Assembly (NCBI RefSeq): GCF_000317555.1
Contig: NC_019745.1
Coordinates: forward strand, 4,964,001 to 5,028,000
Direction: 5' to 3'
Length of the DNA stretch: 64,000 nt
From: Gloeocapsa sp. PCC 7428
Lineage (GTDB): Bacteria; Cyanobacteriota; Cyanobacteriia; Cyanobacteriales; Chroococcidiopsidaceae
Shown piece by piece: positions 45,416 through 54,819 of the stretch. Position 1 is the stretch's first letter. The number at the start of each line of letters is the position of its first letter. Below the pieces are notes generated by a model. That model ran no database searches, was not told the DNA's origin, and saw only the letters and a list, made by a program, of their open reading frames with translations. The position numbers and the translations under genes are program-made.

Positions 45416-47059
45416 TTACTCAAATTGCGGCATCAATTGCAGCGTACCAATGCCAAAATCCTGCGGTGAAAGCGATCGCGCTTCAAATAATGCCATCATG
45501 TCGCGTAATTGCGGCTGTCCGCGCGAAGCACCCATTAAACCACGCGCAATGATTAAACCACAGTAGCCTTTGGTTTTTTTACAGCGTTCGTCCCACTTTT
45601 TGCGCGCCGCGATGTGAACGGGATCGTCGTCTAAAAACTCACCAAAAAGAAATAACTCGCCGTTTTCGGTTTGCAGAATACCTAAGTCGTAGCGATCACC
45701 ACCAAATATATCCGTACCAGGATTAAACCCGATACCTTTGATTCCACCAGTTGCTTGAATTGTCTCAATTAAATTTTTAGCTTTAGGACGCGAAGTTTGA
45801 ATGAGAATAACTGGTAATCCATCACCGCTTGAGGACATTTCTTCGGATTGGGTCAAATGCGTCACAGATGCGCGCAGATGCTCAACCATATCCCATGACA
45901 CAACGCCAAGACTCAGAAACGATTCCTCTGGAATTAAGTCATCTCTAAGCGCCCCTAAGCTTGGTAAGTCTTCGACGTCGGTAAATTCTGCTTCATCGCC
46001 AAAACCTGCCATTTCTTCTAGTTCTGCGGCTAACTCTGGCATAGTGTTGACAGTGACATCAATTTGTAGAGTTTTGCGGTTTTGGTCTTTTATCGGTAAA
46101 GCAATTCGATAGCGATCGCTCAAAGCGGGAAATGTCTCCGCGCTTAATTGACGGCGTTTGCTGCGAATAAAACGTGCGAGGGCTTCTAACGCCAAAAATA
46201 CCGCAGTTGCTTCTTCTTCATAAAGTACTGCGCGCAAGCCTTCGAGGGGATGAATATTGCCAAACGATGGTTGAATTTGAGCGATTGGCAAATCGGCTAA
46301 ATCGATAATGTCGATATCTTCATCTTCTTCGTCTGTTGTTCGCTCAAACGTTAAAAATAAACAATCCTGCTTCAGAAAAGCTTCTTCTAAAAGTTCGGGC
46401 GATTCTTCCTCATCCGACAAGACCGAAGCGCGAAATCGCCGGAGTGATTCTTGCGAACGATACAGCAAAATTCCATACTCCATCCCCAACATTCCCATAA
46501 CCGAGGCATACAGTGTGCCAACATCGCTTTGATTTAGCTCGATGGCGATGATCTGATGTTCTTCGAGAAATTCCCAGGGCGCGGCTTGCCAAATTTCTAA
46601 GGCTTTTTTCCTGAGTGGTTCGGCAAACTGTGGTGGTAAATCGGGTGTATATTCATCGCCAACGTCTTGAAATCCACGATACAGTTCCTCGATCAGCGGT
46701 AATTGTGGGACGTAATCGATAACGATTTCAAGTTCTTGCAGGACGCCACGTAAGAAAAACTGTAATTCGCGATCGCTGACAACAATTTTTTGGGGACGCG
46801 CAGGTTTAGCTGGACTGTTGGGATGCTCCATTGCGCGCAGCAATGTACGAACAACAGCTTCTGGACCACTTTCAGCCGCAACAACATCCATAGCTCTCAC
46901 AACGCCTTGCGAACCATCTACCCACAAGATACATTCGCCGTGTGCTTCTAAGTTCTGTTTGTGAGTTGACAACGGACGCCGATCGCCTTCCCAGACACTA
47001 GAAGTCTGGTGCAATTTTTGTAATCGACGACGGGTAGAGCAATTTAAGGACATTGTCAT
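45416..47059 (-). CDS. Conserved cyanobacterial protein (DUF6930-like)
   Basis: A 547-residue soluble acidic protein. The N-terminus TRRRLQKLHQTSSVWEGDRR and the stretch CILWVDGSQGVVRAMDVV fit a cyanobacterium-specific family I recall as DUF6930. The remainder has two further alpha/beta regions. No catalytic motif is recognised. A single gene, divergent from the iron-sulfur gene. Confidence 0.75.
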   Translation of the reverse strand: MTMSLNCSTRRRLQKLHQTSSVWEGDRRPLSTHKQNLEAHGECILWVDGSQGVVRAMDVVAAESGPEAVVRTLLRAMEHPNSPAKPARPQKIVVSDRELQFFLRGVLQELEIVIDYVPQLPLIEELYRGFQDVGDEYTPDLPPQFAEPLRKKALEIWQAAPWEFLEEHQIIAIELNQSDVGTLYASVMGMLGMEYGILLYRSQESLRRFRASVLSDEEESPELLEEAFLKQDCLFLTFERTTDEEDEDIDIIDLADLPIAQIQPSFGNIHPLEGLRAVLYEEEATAVFLALEALARFIRSKRRQLSAETFPALSDRYRIALPIKDQNRKTLQIDVTVNTMPELAAELEEMAGFGDEAEFTDVEDLPSLGALRDDLIPEESFLSLGVVSWDMVEHLRASVTHLTQSEEMSSSGDGLPVILIQTSRPKAKNLIETIQATGGIKGIGFNPGTDIFGGDRYDLGILQTENGELFLFGEFLDDDPVHIAARKKWDERCKKTKGYCGLIIARGLMGASRGQPQLRDMMALFEARSLSPQDFGIGTLQLMPQFE

Positions 47060-47304
47060 ATAACCAAGCTAACCAGAACAATGCGATTGAGAAGCACGAC
47101 CTTAAGAGCCTTTTTACAAGTCTCCCCTGCTTGCGGGTCAAAAAGCTTATCTGTATTTAACCCATCAATTCTAGGATAGAAACCTTTGGAGTGCTTTTAA
47201 AGGAGTAGAGTATAATTCCTCAAACCTTTGTATCTAAACCGTTAAAATAAACGAAAAAGCTGACATCAGTTTACGCTAAAAAATCTCAGGAGTTTGATCG
47301 ACTT

Positions 47305-47661
47305 ATGGTGCAAGCAGTTCCCTCGCAACAACGCGGTATTCTACTCAGTGAAGCAGCTTTACGCCAAGTACTATTCCTTCGCGACAGACAACAAAAAGAT
47401 CTGTGCTTGCGCGTTGGTGTTCGCCAAGGCGGCTGTTCGGGAATGTCTTATCTGATGGATTTTGAAGACCCCAGCAAAATTCGTAGCGATGATGAAGTCT
47501 ATGATTACGATGGCTTCAAAATTGTTTGCGATCGCAAAAGTATGTTATACCTCTATGGTTTAATGCTCGACTATAGCGATGCGATGATTGGTGGGGGATT
47601 TCAATTTACTAACCCCAATGCTAACCAAACTTGTGGGTGCGGTAAATCGTTTGGAGTTTAA
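47305..47661 (+). CDS. Iron-sulfur cluster A-type carrier (HesB/IscA/SufA)
   Basis: A 118-residue A-type carrier with the three conserved cysteines Cys44 (QGGCSGMSY), Cys110 and Cys112 (TCGCGKSF). It binds Fe or a Fe-S cluster and passes it to apoproteins. Full length. It is followed, after a short tandem repeat, by a TPR gene on the same strand. Confidence 0.94.
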   Translation: MVQAVPSQQRGILLSEAALRQVLFLRDRQQKDLCLRVGVRQGGCSGMSYLMDFEDPSKIRSDDEVYDYDGFKIVCDRKSMLYLYGLMLDYSDAMIGGGFQFTNPNANQTCGCGKSFGV

Positions 47662-47697
47662 TACGTTGGTCGGTATATCGTCAGGCATTAGGGCAGG

Positions 47698-47722
47698 TAA
47701 TCGGTAATCGGTAATCGGTATT
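47698..47722. repeat. Heptamer tandem repeat
   Basis: TAATCGG is repeated three times just downstream of the A-type carrier gene, the kind of short tandem repeat common between cyanobacterial genes. Confidence 0.7.
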
Positions 47723-47799
47723 AGAGATGCTTTCCAACGACCAATGACCAGTTACCAATTACCAGTCTTTAGATACGTTGTTCCCTCACTTACTTAGTA

Positions 47800-48219
47800 A
47801 TGACAGAAACGGTTAACTCTTTATTTGAAACGGCTATAGAGCGTTACAAAGCTGGTGAAGATCCAGCAAATTTAATTTCTGTTTTTCAAGACCTTTGCGA
47901 TCGCGCGCCTAAAAGCAGTGCCGCGTGGACGTGTCTTGCGTGGATTTATCTACTTAATGATAAACCTAACTCGGCGTACAAAGCCGCACAAAAAGCCGTG
48001 AAACTACATCCTCATGACCCTCAAGCCAGAGTTAATCTGGCAGTTGCCATGCTAGAAACAGGTCAAAAAGGAGTACGCGAACACGTCGATCATGCGATGC
48101 AATTGATGATGATCGACTCAGAAATGCGCGATGAAATCAAACAAAGCATTAACGATGGTTTAACGCGCAAACCTGACTGGAAAAGTCTTCAGCGAGTACA
48201 AAGCTGGTTGTTTAATTAA
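47800..48219 (+). CDS. TPR-repeat protein
   Basis: A 139-residue soluble helical protein with about three tetratricopeptide repeats: the SSAAWTCLAWIYLLNDKPNS and PQARVNLAVAMLETGQ stretches show the alternating A/L/Y pattern. It is probably a protein-protein interaction module. Relatives lie near hesB-like genes in other cyanobacteria as well, to my recollection. It has no signal peptide. Confidence 0.85.
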   Translation: MTETVNSLFETAIERYKAGEDPANLISVFQDLCDRAPKSSAAWTCLAWIYLLNDKPNSAYKAAQKAVKLHPHDPQARVNLAVAMLETGQKGVREHVDHAMQLMMIDSEMRDEIKQSINDGLTRKPDWKSLQRVQSWLFN

Positions 48220-48288
48220 AGCCAGAGGCTATAGGCTAGATGTTTTGTCTAGCCACAAGCTTAAAAAGGTGCGATGATTTCTAAATAA

Positions 48289-48546
48289 ATGAAAGAGAAA
48301 CTACTCAACTGGTTAAATACTGCCTTAGTTGCAGATTTTTTTCTTGTTTTACTTAGCTTTTTTTGGCTAGCGATCGCCGTGATTGGTCATACGCTTAATA
48401 TTCCGCTTGGTTTAGATCTTTGGTACAAACTATGGCAGCCAGTATTTACACCTGCGATTGGCGTCCTTATGGCTGGTTCGATCGTCAGTGGATTAATCGG
48501 CTGGATATTCAAGCGGTTAAATCTACGACAACAGCCCAAAAGTTAA
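48289..48546 (+). CDS. Small membrane protein
   Basis: An 85-residue protein with two membrane helices (about 15-36 and 50-70) and a basic C-terminus (FKRLNLRQQPKS). No family is recognised. It follows the TPR gene by 69 bases on the same strand and converges on the TIGR01777 gene. Confidence 0.7.
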   Translation: MKEKLLNWLNTALVADFFLVLLSFFWLAIAVIGHTLNIPLGLDLWYKLWQPVFTPAIGVLMAGSIVSGLIGWIFKRLNLRQQPKS

Positions 48547-48564
48547 CCAGCATTACGCTCAGCT

Positions 48565-49485
48565 TCATGACAAAATATCTGCTAACGCTTGTTTAACATT
48601 CGGATACTGAAACTCGAAATTATAGGCTTGTGCGCGTTGCGGTAAGACTTTCTGCCCTTCTAGCACAACAATTGCACCATCTCCTAAAAGCGCTTCGATC
48701 GCAAAACCTGGTACTGGTAGCCAAGAAGGACGATTCATCACTTCTCCCATCGTTTGACAAAATTCTGCCATCCGTACAGGATTAGGCGCAGTGGCGTTGA
48801 GGACGCCTTGAATGTCTTCGCGTTGAATTGCGGCAATAATTAAACTTACCACGTCGTCGCGGTGAATCCAGGAAAACCACTGACGACCGCTACCGATTGG
48901 ACCGCCAGCAAAAAGCTTAAAGGGAGTCACCATCCGCGCGATCGCACCGCCCATGCCTAAAACAATACCAAATCTTAAAATAACTAGGCGGACTCCATAA
49001 TCTAAGACTTTCTGTGCTTCGGCTTCCCAAGCACGACAAACTTCGGCAAGGAAATCATTACCTGATGAACTTGCTTCATCAAAAGTTTCCGTTTCACTCG
49101 TGCCATAGTAACCAATGGCAGAAGCATTAACTAAAACTTCGGGTTTAGGATTTGCTTTAGCGATCGCTTCGACAAGTTTTTGCGTAACAAGTTGGCGACT
49201 TTGAAGGATTTCCTGCTTGCGTTGAGGTGTCCACCGTCCTTCGGCGATCGATTCTCCTGCAAGATTGACCACTGCATCGCAACCAGCGATCGCGTTTTGC
49301 CAAGTGCCTGATTCTGTAGGGCTATAAGCGACTATTTCGACATTCGGGTAAACTTCCTTGGGAAAAACTCGCTGCGCGCTTGTGGAATTACGGGTAAAAA
49401 TGAGTACTTGATCGTCTTGCGCGTGGAGGCGTTCTACCAAGCGACTACCGACAAATCCTGTGGCTCCTGTAATTGCTACTTTCAT
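48565..49485 (-). CDS. TIGR01777 family NAD(P)-dependent epimerase-like protein
   Basis: A 306-residue extended short-chain dehydrogenase. The Rossmann motif is GATGFVGSRLVERL near the N-terminus; the middle has ASAIGYYG and the WFSWIHRDDVV segment, both TIGR01777 features, with a C-terminal DUF1731. The family is widespread (YfcH) and of poorly defined function, sometimes linked to cell division. It has normal length. Confidence 0.93.
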   Translation of the reverse strand: MKVAITGATGFVGSRLVERLHAQDDQVLIFTRNSTSAQRVFPKEVYPNVEIVAYSPTESGTWQNAIAGCDAVVNLAGESIAEGRWTPQRKQEILQSRQLVTQKLVEAIAKANPKPEVLVNASAIGYYGTSETETFDEASSSGNDFLAEVCRAWEAEAQKVLDYGVRLVILRFGIVLGMGGAIARMVTPFKLFAGGPIGSGRQWFSWIHRDDVVSLIIAAIQREDIQGVLNATAPNPVRMAEFCQTMGEVMNRPSWLPVPGFAIEALLGDGAIVVLEGQKVLPQRAQAYNFEFQYPNVKQALADILS

Positions 49486-49786
49486 TTAAATTACACTCAC
49501 TGGTTTGAAGAAAGCAGAAGATATAAGGCTTTTATGGAATCTTCACATAGGAACAGATCCACTGAAGTTCCGCTACTTGAGGATTTGTCATCCTTGGCTT
49601 TTTCCATCGCCCAGAAGTCTCGTACCTCAGCAGAAGACTAAACCTCTTGCCCTCACACTTGTGCATTTCTTAGTTATCTCAACTGCTCCAGAGCGAATTT
49701 AGCATCTTTCTTGTATGTTCAATGATCTACCTCTAGAGTGGAGTATTGCGATGCGATGATTACAGACAATTGTAAGTACTTGTTCA
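49486..49786. other. Divergent intergenic region
   Basis: About 300 bases between divergent genes. Nothing recognised besides presumed promoters. Confidence 0.3.
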
Positions 49787-50875
49787 ATGTTATCCGAAGC
49801 ATTACCGCGTACGGCGATGATTACACAAACCAACCAAACCGTATACACTGACGCCGAGCAGCAATTGACACAACTGCTCGACATGATAGATTTAGACGAA
49901 AAACTGGCTTCTCAACCCGAACTTGCCAGTCAATTTGAAGCATCGCTCGATCGCGCTATCCAAGACGCCTATCACACCGATTCTCATGATGCAGCCGCCC
50001 ATCGCTTTTTACAGCGCGTGCTGTATCGCATTAACCGCCTCAAGTTATTTTGGTATGACGATTTGCGGCACTATACGAACGAGCGTTCAGCTTACTTACG
50101 TAGTGTCCGCGATCGCATCGAAGCACCTTGGCAAGCATGGGAACTCGCCCAAATTGATGTCGCTGCACTGCAACAAGAAGATGTGAAGCAAGGGCTAATT
50201 GAACGTGGCGCGCGTGACCTCGATCCCCCACTGTCTGAGGATAGCCGTTACATCCGCGAACAAACAACTGAAGCTGGATATCGCCGGATACTCGCGATTG
50301 GTTCTTTTGATGGTTTAGTCGAAGGAAGCCGCCTGTCAAGAATTTTGGGTGGTGCAGCGAATGAAGTCCAAGCAACACTCACTAGAGTATTAATCGAAGA
50401 ATATGGCAACGGTCGCTTATCGCGCAAGCACTCGACGTATTTTGCTCAAATGCTATCCGAGTTTGGTATGAACACCGAACCCGAAGCCTATTTTGATTTA
50501 GTTCCTTGGGAAGTGCTAGCTTGCGCTAACCACAACTTTTTAGTAACTGAATGCAAGCGTTATTTCCTGCGCTACAACGGCGGATTAACGTATTTCGAGG
50601 TAGCAGGACCTGCGGCTTATCGTAACTATCTTACCGCCGCGCAACGCTTGGGCTTATCACAAGCTGCAATGGGTTATTGGGAGTTACACATTCGCGAAGA
50701 CGAACGTCACGGACGCTGGATGTTGGATGATGTTGCTTTACCTTTAGCGGATAAGTATCCTGAGCAAGCTTGGGAACTTTTACTCGGATACGACCAAGAA
50801 AAACTTATGGGCGATCGCGCCGGAGTTGCGATCGTGCGATCGGCAAAAGAAGCGGATCGCTTGGCAGTCCAATAA
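49787..50875 (+). CDS. Heme-oxygenase-like iron-containing redox enzyme
   Basis: A 362-residue protein whose C-terminal half has the heme-oxygenase-like diiron fold. VLIEEYGNGRLSRKHSTYFA (conserved Glu/His) and YWELHIREDERHGRWMLDDV supply metal-binding His and Glu residues. Family members cleave or oxidise amino or fatty acids, or oxygenate amines. The N-terminal half is helical. The ATG at 49787 may be preceded in use by the ATG 30 bases later. A terminator follows. Confidence 0.82.
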   Translation: MLSEALPRTAMITQTNQTVYTDAEQQLTQLLDMIDLDEKLASQPELASQFEASLDRAIQDAYHTDSHDAAAHRFLQRVLYRINRLKLFWYDDLRHYTNERSAYLRSVRDRIEAPWQAWELAQIDVAALQQEDVKQGLIERGARDLDPPLSEDSRYIREQTTEAGYRRILAIGSFDGLVEGSRLSRILGGAANEVQATLTRVLIEEYGNGRLSRKHSTYFAQMLSEFGMNTEPEAYFDLVPWEVLACANHNFLVTECKRYFLRYNGGLTYFEVAGPAAYRNYLTAAQRLGLSQAAMGYWELHIREDERHGRWMLDDVALPLADKYPEQAWELLLGYDQEKLMGDRAGVAIVRSAKEADRLAVQ

Positions 50876-50882
50876 ACAAACT

Positions 50883-50920
50883 TACGTCCCTCATTAGCAA
50901 TAATTGGGGGACGTATTTTG
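50883..50920 (+). terminator. Terminator after the HO-like gene
   Basis: The stem TACGTCCC (50883-50890) / GGGACGTA (50908-50915) with a 17-nt loop is followed by TTTTG, just past the stop at 50875. Confidence 0.75.
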
Positions 50921-50945
50921 CTCGCTAATTCAATAGCAGGAAGAT

Positions 50946-51659
50946 TTATAAGGCTGTCATCACTTGAACTAATTCTTTCGATAAATCAGATGTCAATTTG
51001 TGCTGCTTTGTAAATAAAACACCTGCTAACATATAAATATTATCTGAATAAAAAGCCTGATTATTTTTCCTCAACTCGGTAATTCTTTGTTGAACTTTAG
51101 GATCGGAACTGTAATAACCAAACTTTAAGGGTGAAACGATAAAATCAGCAGTACCATACCCTTTTGTTATTGCATAATCTATGAGGCTTTCGGGATTAGA
51201 GTAACTGGAAATCATGACGAGTACATTTTCATAAGCCAAAGATAAAAGCTTTTGTGTAATCGTAATTCCATCAATTCCTCCATGCAGAAATGGTTGATAG
51301 ATTTTATTATCCTTGGCTGGAAGGTACGGAGGATTTGAGATTAAATACTCGGCTTGATGTGCTGCCTCAAAAAATGAGGCATTATGTATTATATAATGAC
51401 TTGTCAAGCCAAAGGCTTCGATTTTAGATTGGGCGGCTTCGTAAGCCAAATGATTGATTTCAAATCCATGTATTACACCAGGAAATCTTGTTCGCAGCAG
51501 TGATTTAATAACTGGACTACCATCACCAGAGCCAAATTCAATGATTGCTTTTGAAGCAGAACAACGATTTAATACTAGTGATTCTATACAAAATGCATAA
51601 AAATCAGACTCTTCTGGGCAAAAGAAAATATCTTTGAGCGGCTGGGGTGAAGTGAGCAT
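50946..51659 (-). CDS. SAM-dependent methyltransferase with NPPY motif
   Basis: A 237-residue methyltransferase. The SAM-binding motif is IEFGSGDGSP; the acceptor motif NPPYLP is of the N-methyltransferase type (HemK/RlmG class), typically acting on Gln, Asn or adenine. The N-terminus and C-terminus do not match PrmC. Substrate unknown. AT-richer than its neighbours. Confidence 0.8.
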   Translation of the reverse strand: MLTSPQPLKDIFFCPEESDFYAFCIESLVLNRCSASKAIIEFGSGDGSPVIKSLLRTRFPGVIHGFEINHLAYEAAQSKIEAFGLTSHYIIHNASFFEAAHQAEYLISNPPYLPAKDNKIYQPFLHGGIDGITITQKLLSLAYENVLVMISSYSNPESLIDYAITKGYGTADFIVSPLKFGYYSSDPKVQQRITELRKNNQAFYSDNIYMLAGVLFTKQHKLTSDLSKELVQVMTAL

Positions 51660-52044
51660 AGAAATTTCAGTAAACTTATATACTGAAATTAATCTTTAAG
51701 CTTTTCTTTATTCATCTATCGCTAGTTCTATACCAAAAAGCCTAAGTATTTAAACTAAAAGTAGTACATACTACATTGAAAAAAAATATATTGTTAATTT
51801 GGTAATGGGTAATTAGTAATAGTTTTTTGGAAGTTATCTTATTCCATAAATGGTTTCATCTTTTAATTACCATTGCTAGCTAAAAATTAAGAATTAGCAA
51901 GTAGTTATAGCTAATGTTTAATGTAACTACTTGAATAGGAGATGATATTCATTAAAAGTTTAGTGGAAGCTAGCTCAAAATAACTTTTGTCATTGAGGAA
52001 GTTATCTTGAACTAGTAGCGATCGCATCCATCGCCAAGCAAAAA
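51660..52044. other. Intergenic region
   Basis: About 385 AT-rich bases with a HIP1 site at the end and some GGTAATNNG-type short repeats. No gene or RNA recognised. Confidence 0.35.
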
Positions 52045-52374
52045 TTATTGTGCTGCTACAGGCTGCTTTACTGCAAGGCGTCTTGCAACAATAATTGAGC
52101 CAAGATTAGTTAATAAACAAGTGCTTGCTAAGCATAGCAAGATGTATGTTGGAGGCATAACAACTCCCACCATAAACCAAGTCCAGACGTGCAGTAACAT
52201 CAACACCGCAAAGATACTAGCAATTCCGGCTGATTGCCATACCTGAGATATAGGACGCCGTAGTACAGTTAGCAGCATTGTCAGTGAGGTAGCAATTAAG
52301 TTAGCAGGAACTAAAACTGCACATAGAGCAATGCAGTGAGTACGTGAAAGTTCTGCAAGAGTGTTGACAAACAT
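52045..52374 (-). CDS. Small membrane protein of unknown function
   Basis: A 109-residue integral membrane protein with about four hydrophobic segments and short loops. It starts MFVNTLAELSRTHCIALCAV. No family recognised and no operon partner. Confidence 0.6.
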   Translation of the reverse strand: MFVNTLAELSRTHCIALCAVLVPANLIATSLTMLLTVLRRPISQVWQSAGIASIFAVLMLLHVWTWFMVGVVMPPTYILLCLASTCLLTNLGSIIVARRLAVKQPVAAQ

Positions 52375-52505
52375 TCAGTTACCTAGACGATCTAAGTTGC
52401 CAAATCCTAACATTAATCTTTATTGTATGAACCATTCACTCGCCTAATATTAAACTTTTCGTAATAATCTCAATGCAGTGCGATCGCACATTATGACTGG
52501 CGGTA

Positions 52506-53045
52506 ATGACGATTGAGTTGGATAACAAGATTATTTGGGGCTTAATAGTCATGTTTTTGGGAGTTGTCGGGTTGTTGAATTGGCGATCGCTTGCTTTTGC
52601 GATTTTGAAACGTCTGATTAGGCGTAACTATCCTACAGTTCAATCATTAACAACCCAAGAATTAGCACAATGGCATAAATCTCAACAGCCACAGCCTATT
52701 TTACTTGACGCCCGCAATGCCGCAGAATATGAACTTAGTCATCTGCAACAAGCGCGACACATTGATCCCCAGCAACCTGATTTATCAGCTTTACCTCAAT
52801 CGCTAGAGACACCGATTGTCGTTTATTGCTCAGTAGGCTATCGTAGCGCAAAAGTCGCGACCAAGTTAACTGAGGCTGGTTACACGCACGTATACAACCT
52901 GGAGGGTAGTATCTTTCAATGGGTTAATGAAGGGCGTCCCGTCTTTCAAGATGACAATGTGACAACGCAAGTTCATCCCTACGATCGCCGTTGGGGACAA
53001 CTTCTCAAACCCAAGTATCGCGCAAAACTTACAACTGAGAAATAA
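52506..53045 (+). CDS. Membrane-anchored rhodanese-like protein
   Basis: A 179-residue protein: an N-terminal helix (about 10-25) and a rhodanese domain (about 45-140). LLDARNAAEYELSHL is the family start, and the catalytic Cys108 is in VVYCSVGYRS. It may transfer sulfane sulfur or act as a redox thiol. The ATG at 52506 is the only good start. Confidence 0.88.
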   Translation: MTIELDNKIIWGLIVMFLGVVGLLNWRSLAFAILKRLIRRNYPTVQSLTTQELAQWHKSQQPQPILLDARNAAEYELSHLQQARHIDPQQPDLSALPQSLETPIVVYCSVGYRSAKVATKLTEAGYTHVYNLEGSIFQWVNEGRPVFQDDNVTTQVHPYDRRWGQLLKPKYRAKLTTEK

Positions 53046-53200
53046 CGTATTGATTCTACGCTCTGTCTGTTGTCGCAGACACTATTTTTCTTTTCGCATA
53101 TACTATTCTATTTGTCAACCTTATGGCTGATGTCTAGTTCCTTAAAATTTTTCTAAGTTAATTAATAAAAGTTCATAAAGCTTTCTGGCTTAGGAAAGCG

Positions 53201-54250
53201 ATGAGGGTGCAAAAAACTTTAGGAGTAAAAGTGACTCAGCTTAAACCAATAAATCAACAAGTTGTTGCGATTGTCGGCGCTTCGAGTGGAATTGGTAGAG
53301 AGACAGCTTTACAATTCGCCAAGCGTGGGGCGAAGGTCGTCGTTGCAGCAAGAAGTGAATCAGGATTGCGATCGCTTGTCGAAGAAATTCAACGTATGGG
53401 CGGCGACGCGATCTATGTTATTGCGGATGTAAGTGATTTTGAGCAGGTAAAAGCGATCGCAGACAAAACCGTACAAGTTTACGGTAGAATAGACACCTGG
53501 GTTCATGCAGCTGCGACAGGTGTACTCGCACCATTCGAGAAGATCACCCCAGAAGAATTTAAGCGCGTTATTGACGTCAACCTTAATGGGCAAGCGTATG
53601 GCGCAATGGCTGCATTACCACACCTTAAACGCGAAGGACGTGGCGCATTCATTAGCATTTCTTCAGTAGAGGCAAGACGCGCGATTCCACTACAAAGCCC
53701 TTATTCTGCCTCAAAACACGGTGTAGAAGGACTTTTAGAATCTCTGCGTGTCGAATTGATGCACGAAGGCATTCCCATTAGCGTAACAAACATTATGCCT
53801 TCAGTAATTAATACACCTTACTACAATAAAGTTCGCACGAAATTAGGTGTAAAACCGACAGGAGTACCGCCATACTATCAGCCTAGCTTAGTTGCGGATG
53901 CTATTTTGTATGCTGCTGAACATCCGACACGCGATTTTATCGTAGGAGATGTCGGCAAGGTCGTCGATCTGTTACAGAAAGTTTCGCCACAACTATTTGA
54001 CGCATTGTTGCTGATCATCGGTTTTCCTGGACAACGAACCAACGAACCAAAATCAGAAGATGCACCACACAACGTATTTGAACCGATTGAAGGCTACGAC
54101 CGAGTAGAGGGAGACTTCAGCAATCTTACGATACCAAGTTTCACCGACTGGCTCGATAAAAATCCACCACTTAAGTGGGGCGCTGTAGCGGCTGCGACAT
54201 TGGGAATTGCTACCGTTTTAAAAGCCTTGTTACCTGGAAACGACGCATAA
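53201..54250 (+). CDS. Short-chain dehydrogenase/reductase
   Basis: A 349-residue SDR. NAD(P) binding GASSGIGRE (about 27-35); catalytic Ser in ISISSVEA; YSASK with Tyr and Lys. Classical SDRs end near 250 residues; here about 90 residues follow, including a C-terminal hydrophobic segment (KWGAVAAATLGIATVLKALL) that may anchor it. Substrate unknown. A further in-frame Met is absent before the Rossmann motif, so the start at 53201 is used. Confidence 0.92.
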   Translation: MRVQKTLGVKVTQLKPINQQVVAIVGASSGIGRETALQFAKRGAKVVVAARSESGLRSLVEEIQRMGGDAIYVIADVSDFEQVKAIADKTVQVYGRIDTWVHAAATGVLAPFEKITPEEFKRVIDVNLNGQAYGAMAALPHLKREGRGAFISISSVEARRAIPLQSPYSASKHGVEGLLESLRVELMHEGIPISVTNIMPSVINTPYYNKVRTKLGVKPTGVPPYYQPSLVADAILYAAEHPTRDFIVGDVGKVVDLLQKVSPQLFDALLLIIGFPGQRTNEPKSEDAPHNVFEPIEGYDRVEGDFSNLTIPSFTDWLDKNPPLKWGAVAAATLGIATVLKALLPGNDA

Positions 54251-54261
54251 ACTACAAGTTC

Positions 54262-54301
54262 GTTAATCTACGAAGGTGAACTTAGTCTGTTAAGCCGCGA
54301 C
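54262..54301. repeat. Dispersed hairpin repeat, copy A
   Basis: GTTAATCTACGAAGGTGAAC followed by a spacer and TAAGCCGCGAC. It matches copy B at 56176-56215 (same order, CTACGAAGG / CCACGAAGG core and GCCGC end). Of a type frequent between cyanobacterial genes. Confidence 0.55.
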
Positions 54302-54442
54302 TAAAATCGCCAAGCTAGCGATTAAATCTATGCTAATTTAATCCCTACGAAGGAGATACGCCTGATACATAGTGGGCTATTTTCAAAGAAATTGAGCATC
54401 TAACTACTGATTTCTCAAGTTTAAAGCAGAGAGTAAACTATT

Positions 54443-54742
54443 ATGAGTAACGAACAAGAGCAAGTATTGCCGGAAGATCCGCGTGAAGCTGAACCAGGGA
54501 GAGGCGCACCAGGAGACAATCACTACGGCGTACAAATGGCACAAACCATTGACGTAAATCCTCCAGATGCTGTCATCCCATCTAACACAGACACAGAAGA
54601 AAGTGTCCATCAAGTTGAAGCATTGGCAGAACAGGAAGAAGGAACAGGATTACCGACTACCGATGGCTATGTTGTCGATGAGTCAGGTAGGCTAGACAAC
54701 TTTGCAGTTGAGCCACCGATGTATTACGAAGACGAAAAGTAG
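54443..54742 (+). CDS. Acidic, low-complexity hypothetical protein
   Basis: A 99-residue strongly acidic protein (MSNEQEQVLPEDPREAEPGR at the start), rich in Glu, Pro and Asp, with no hydrophobic core or known domain. It is probably disordered. It lies alone. Similar acidic disordered proteins occur in stress-tolerant cyanobacteria, but I cannot assign a role. Confidence 0.65.
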   Translation: MSNEQEQVLPEDPREAEPGRGAPGDNHYGVQMAQTIDVNPPDAVIPSNTDTEESVHQVEALAEQEEGTGLPTTDGYVVDESGRLDNFAVEPPMYYEDEK

Positions 54743-54819
54743 TATTTTGAGAGGCTAGTGGCTAGTTGTTAGTTATCTTATTTAATCCTTGCTAGTCACT
54801 AGTTACATAATCACATTCA

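Noticed and set aside
45416-47059. Shadow frames on the opposite strand of the DUF6930-like gene
   Set aside because: Ser/Arg-rich composition typical of antisense frames and no start context.
48233-48253. GGCTAGA / TCTAGCC hairpin after the TPR gene
   Set aside because: No T-tract follows, so I do not call it a terminator.
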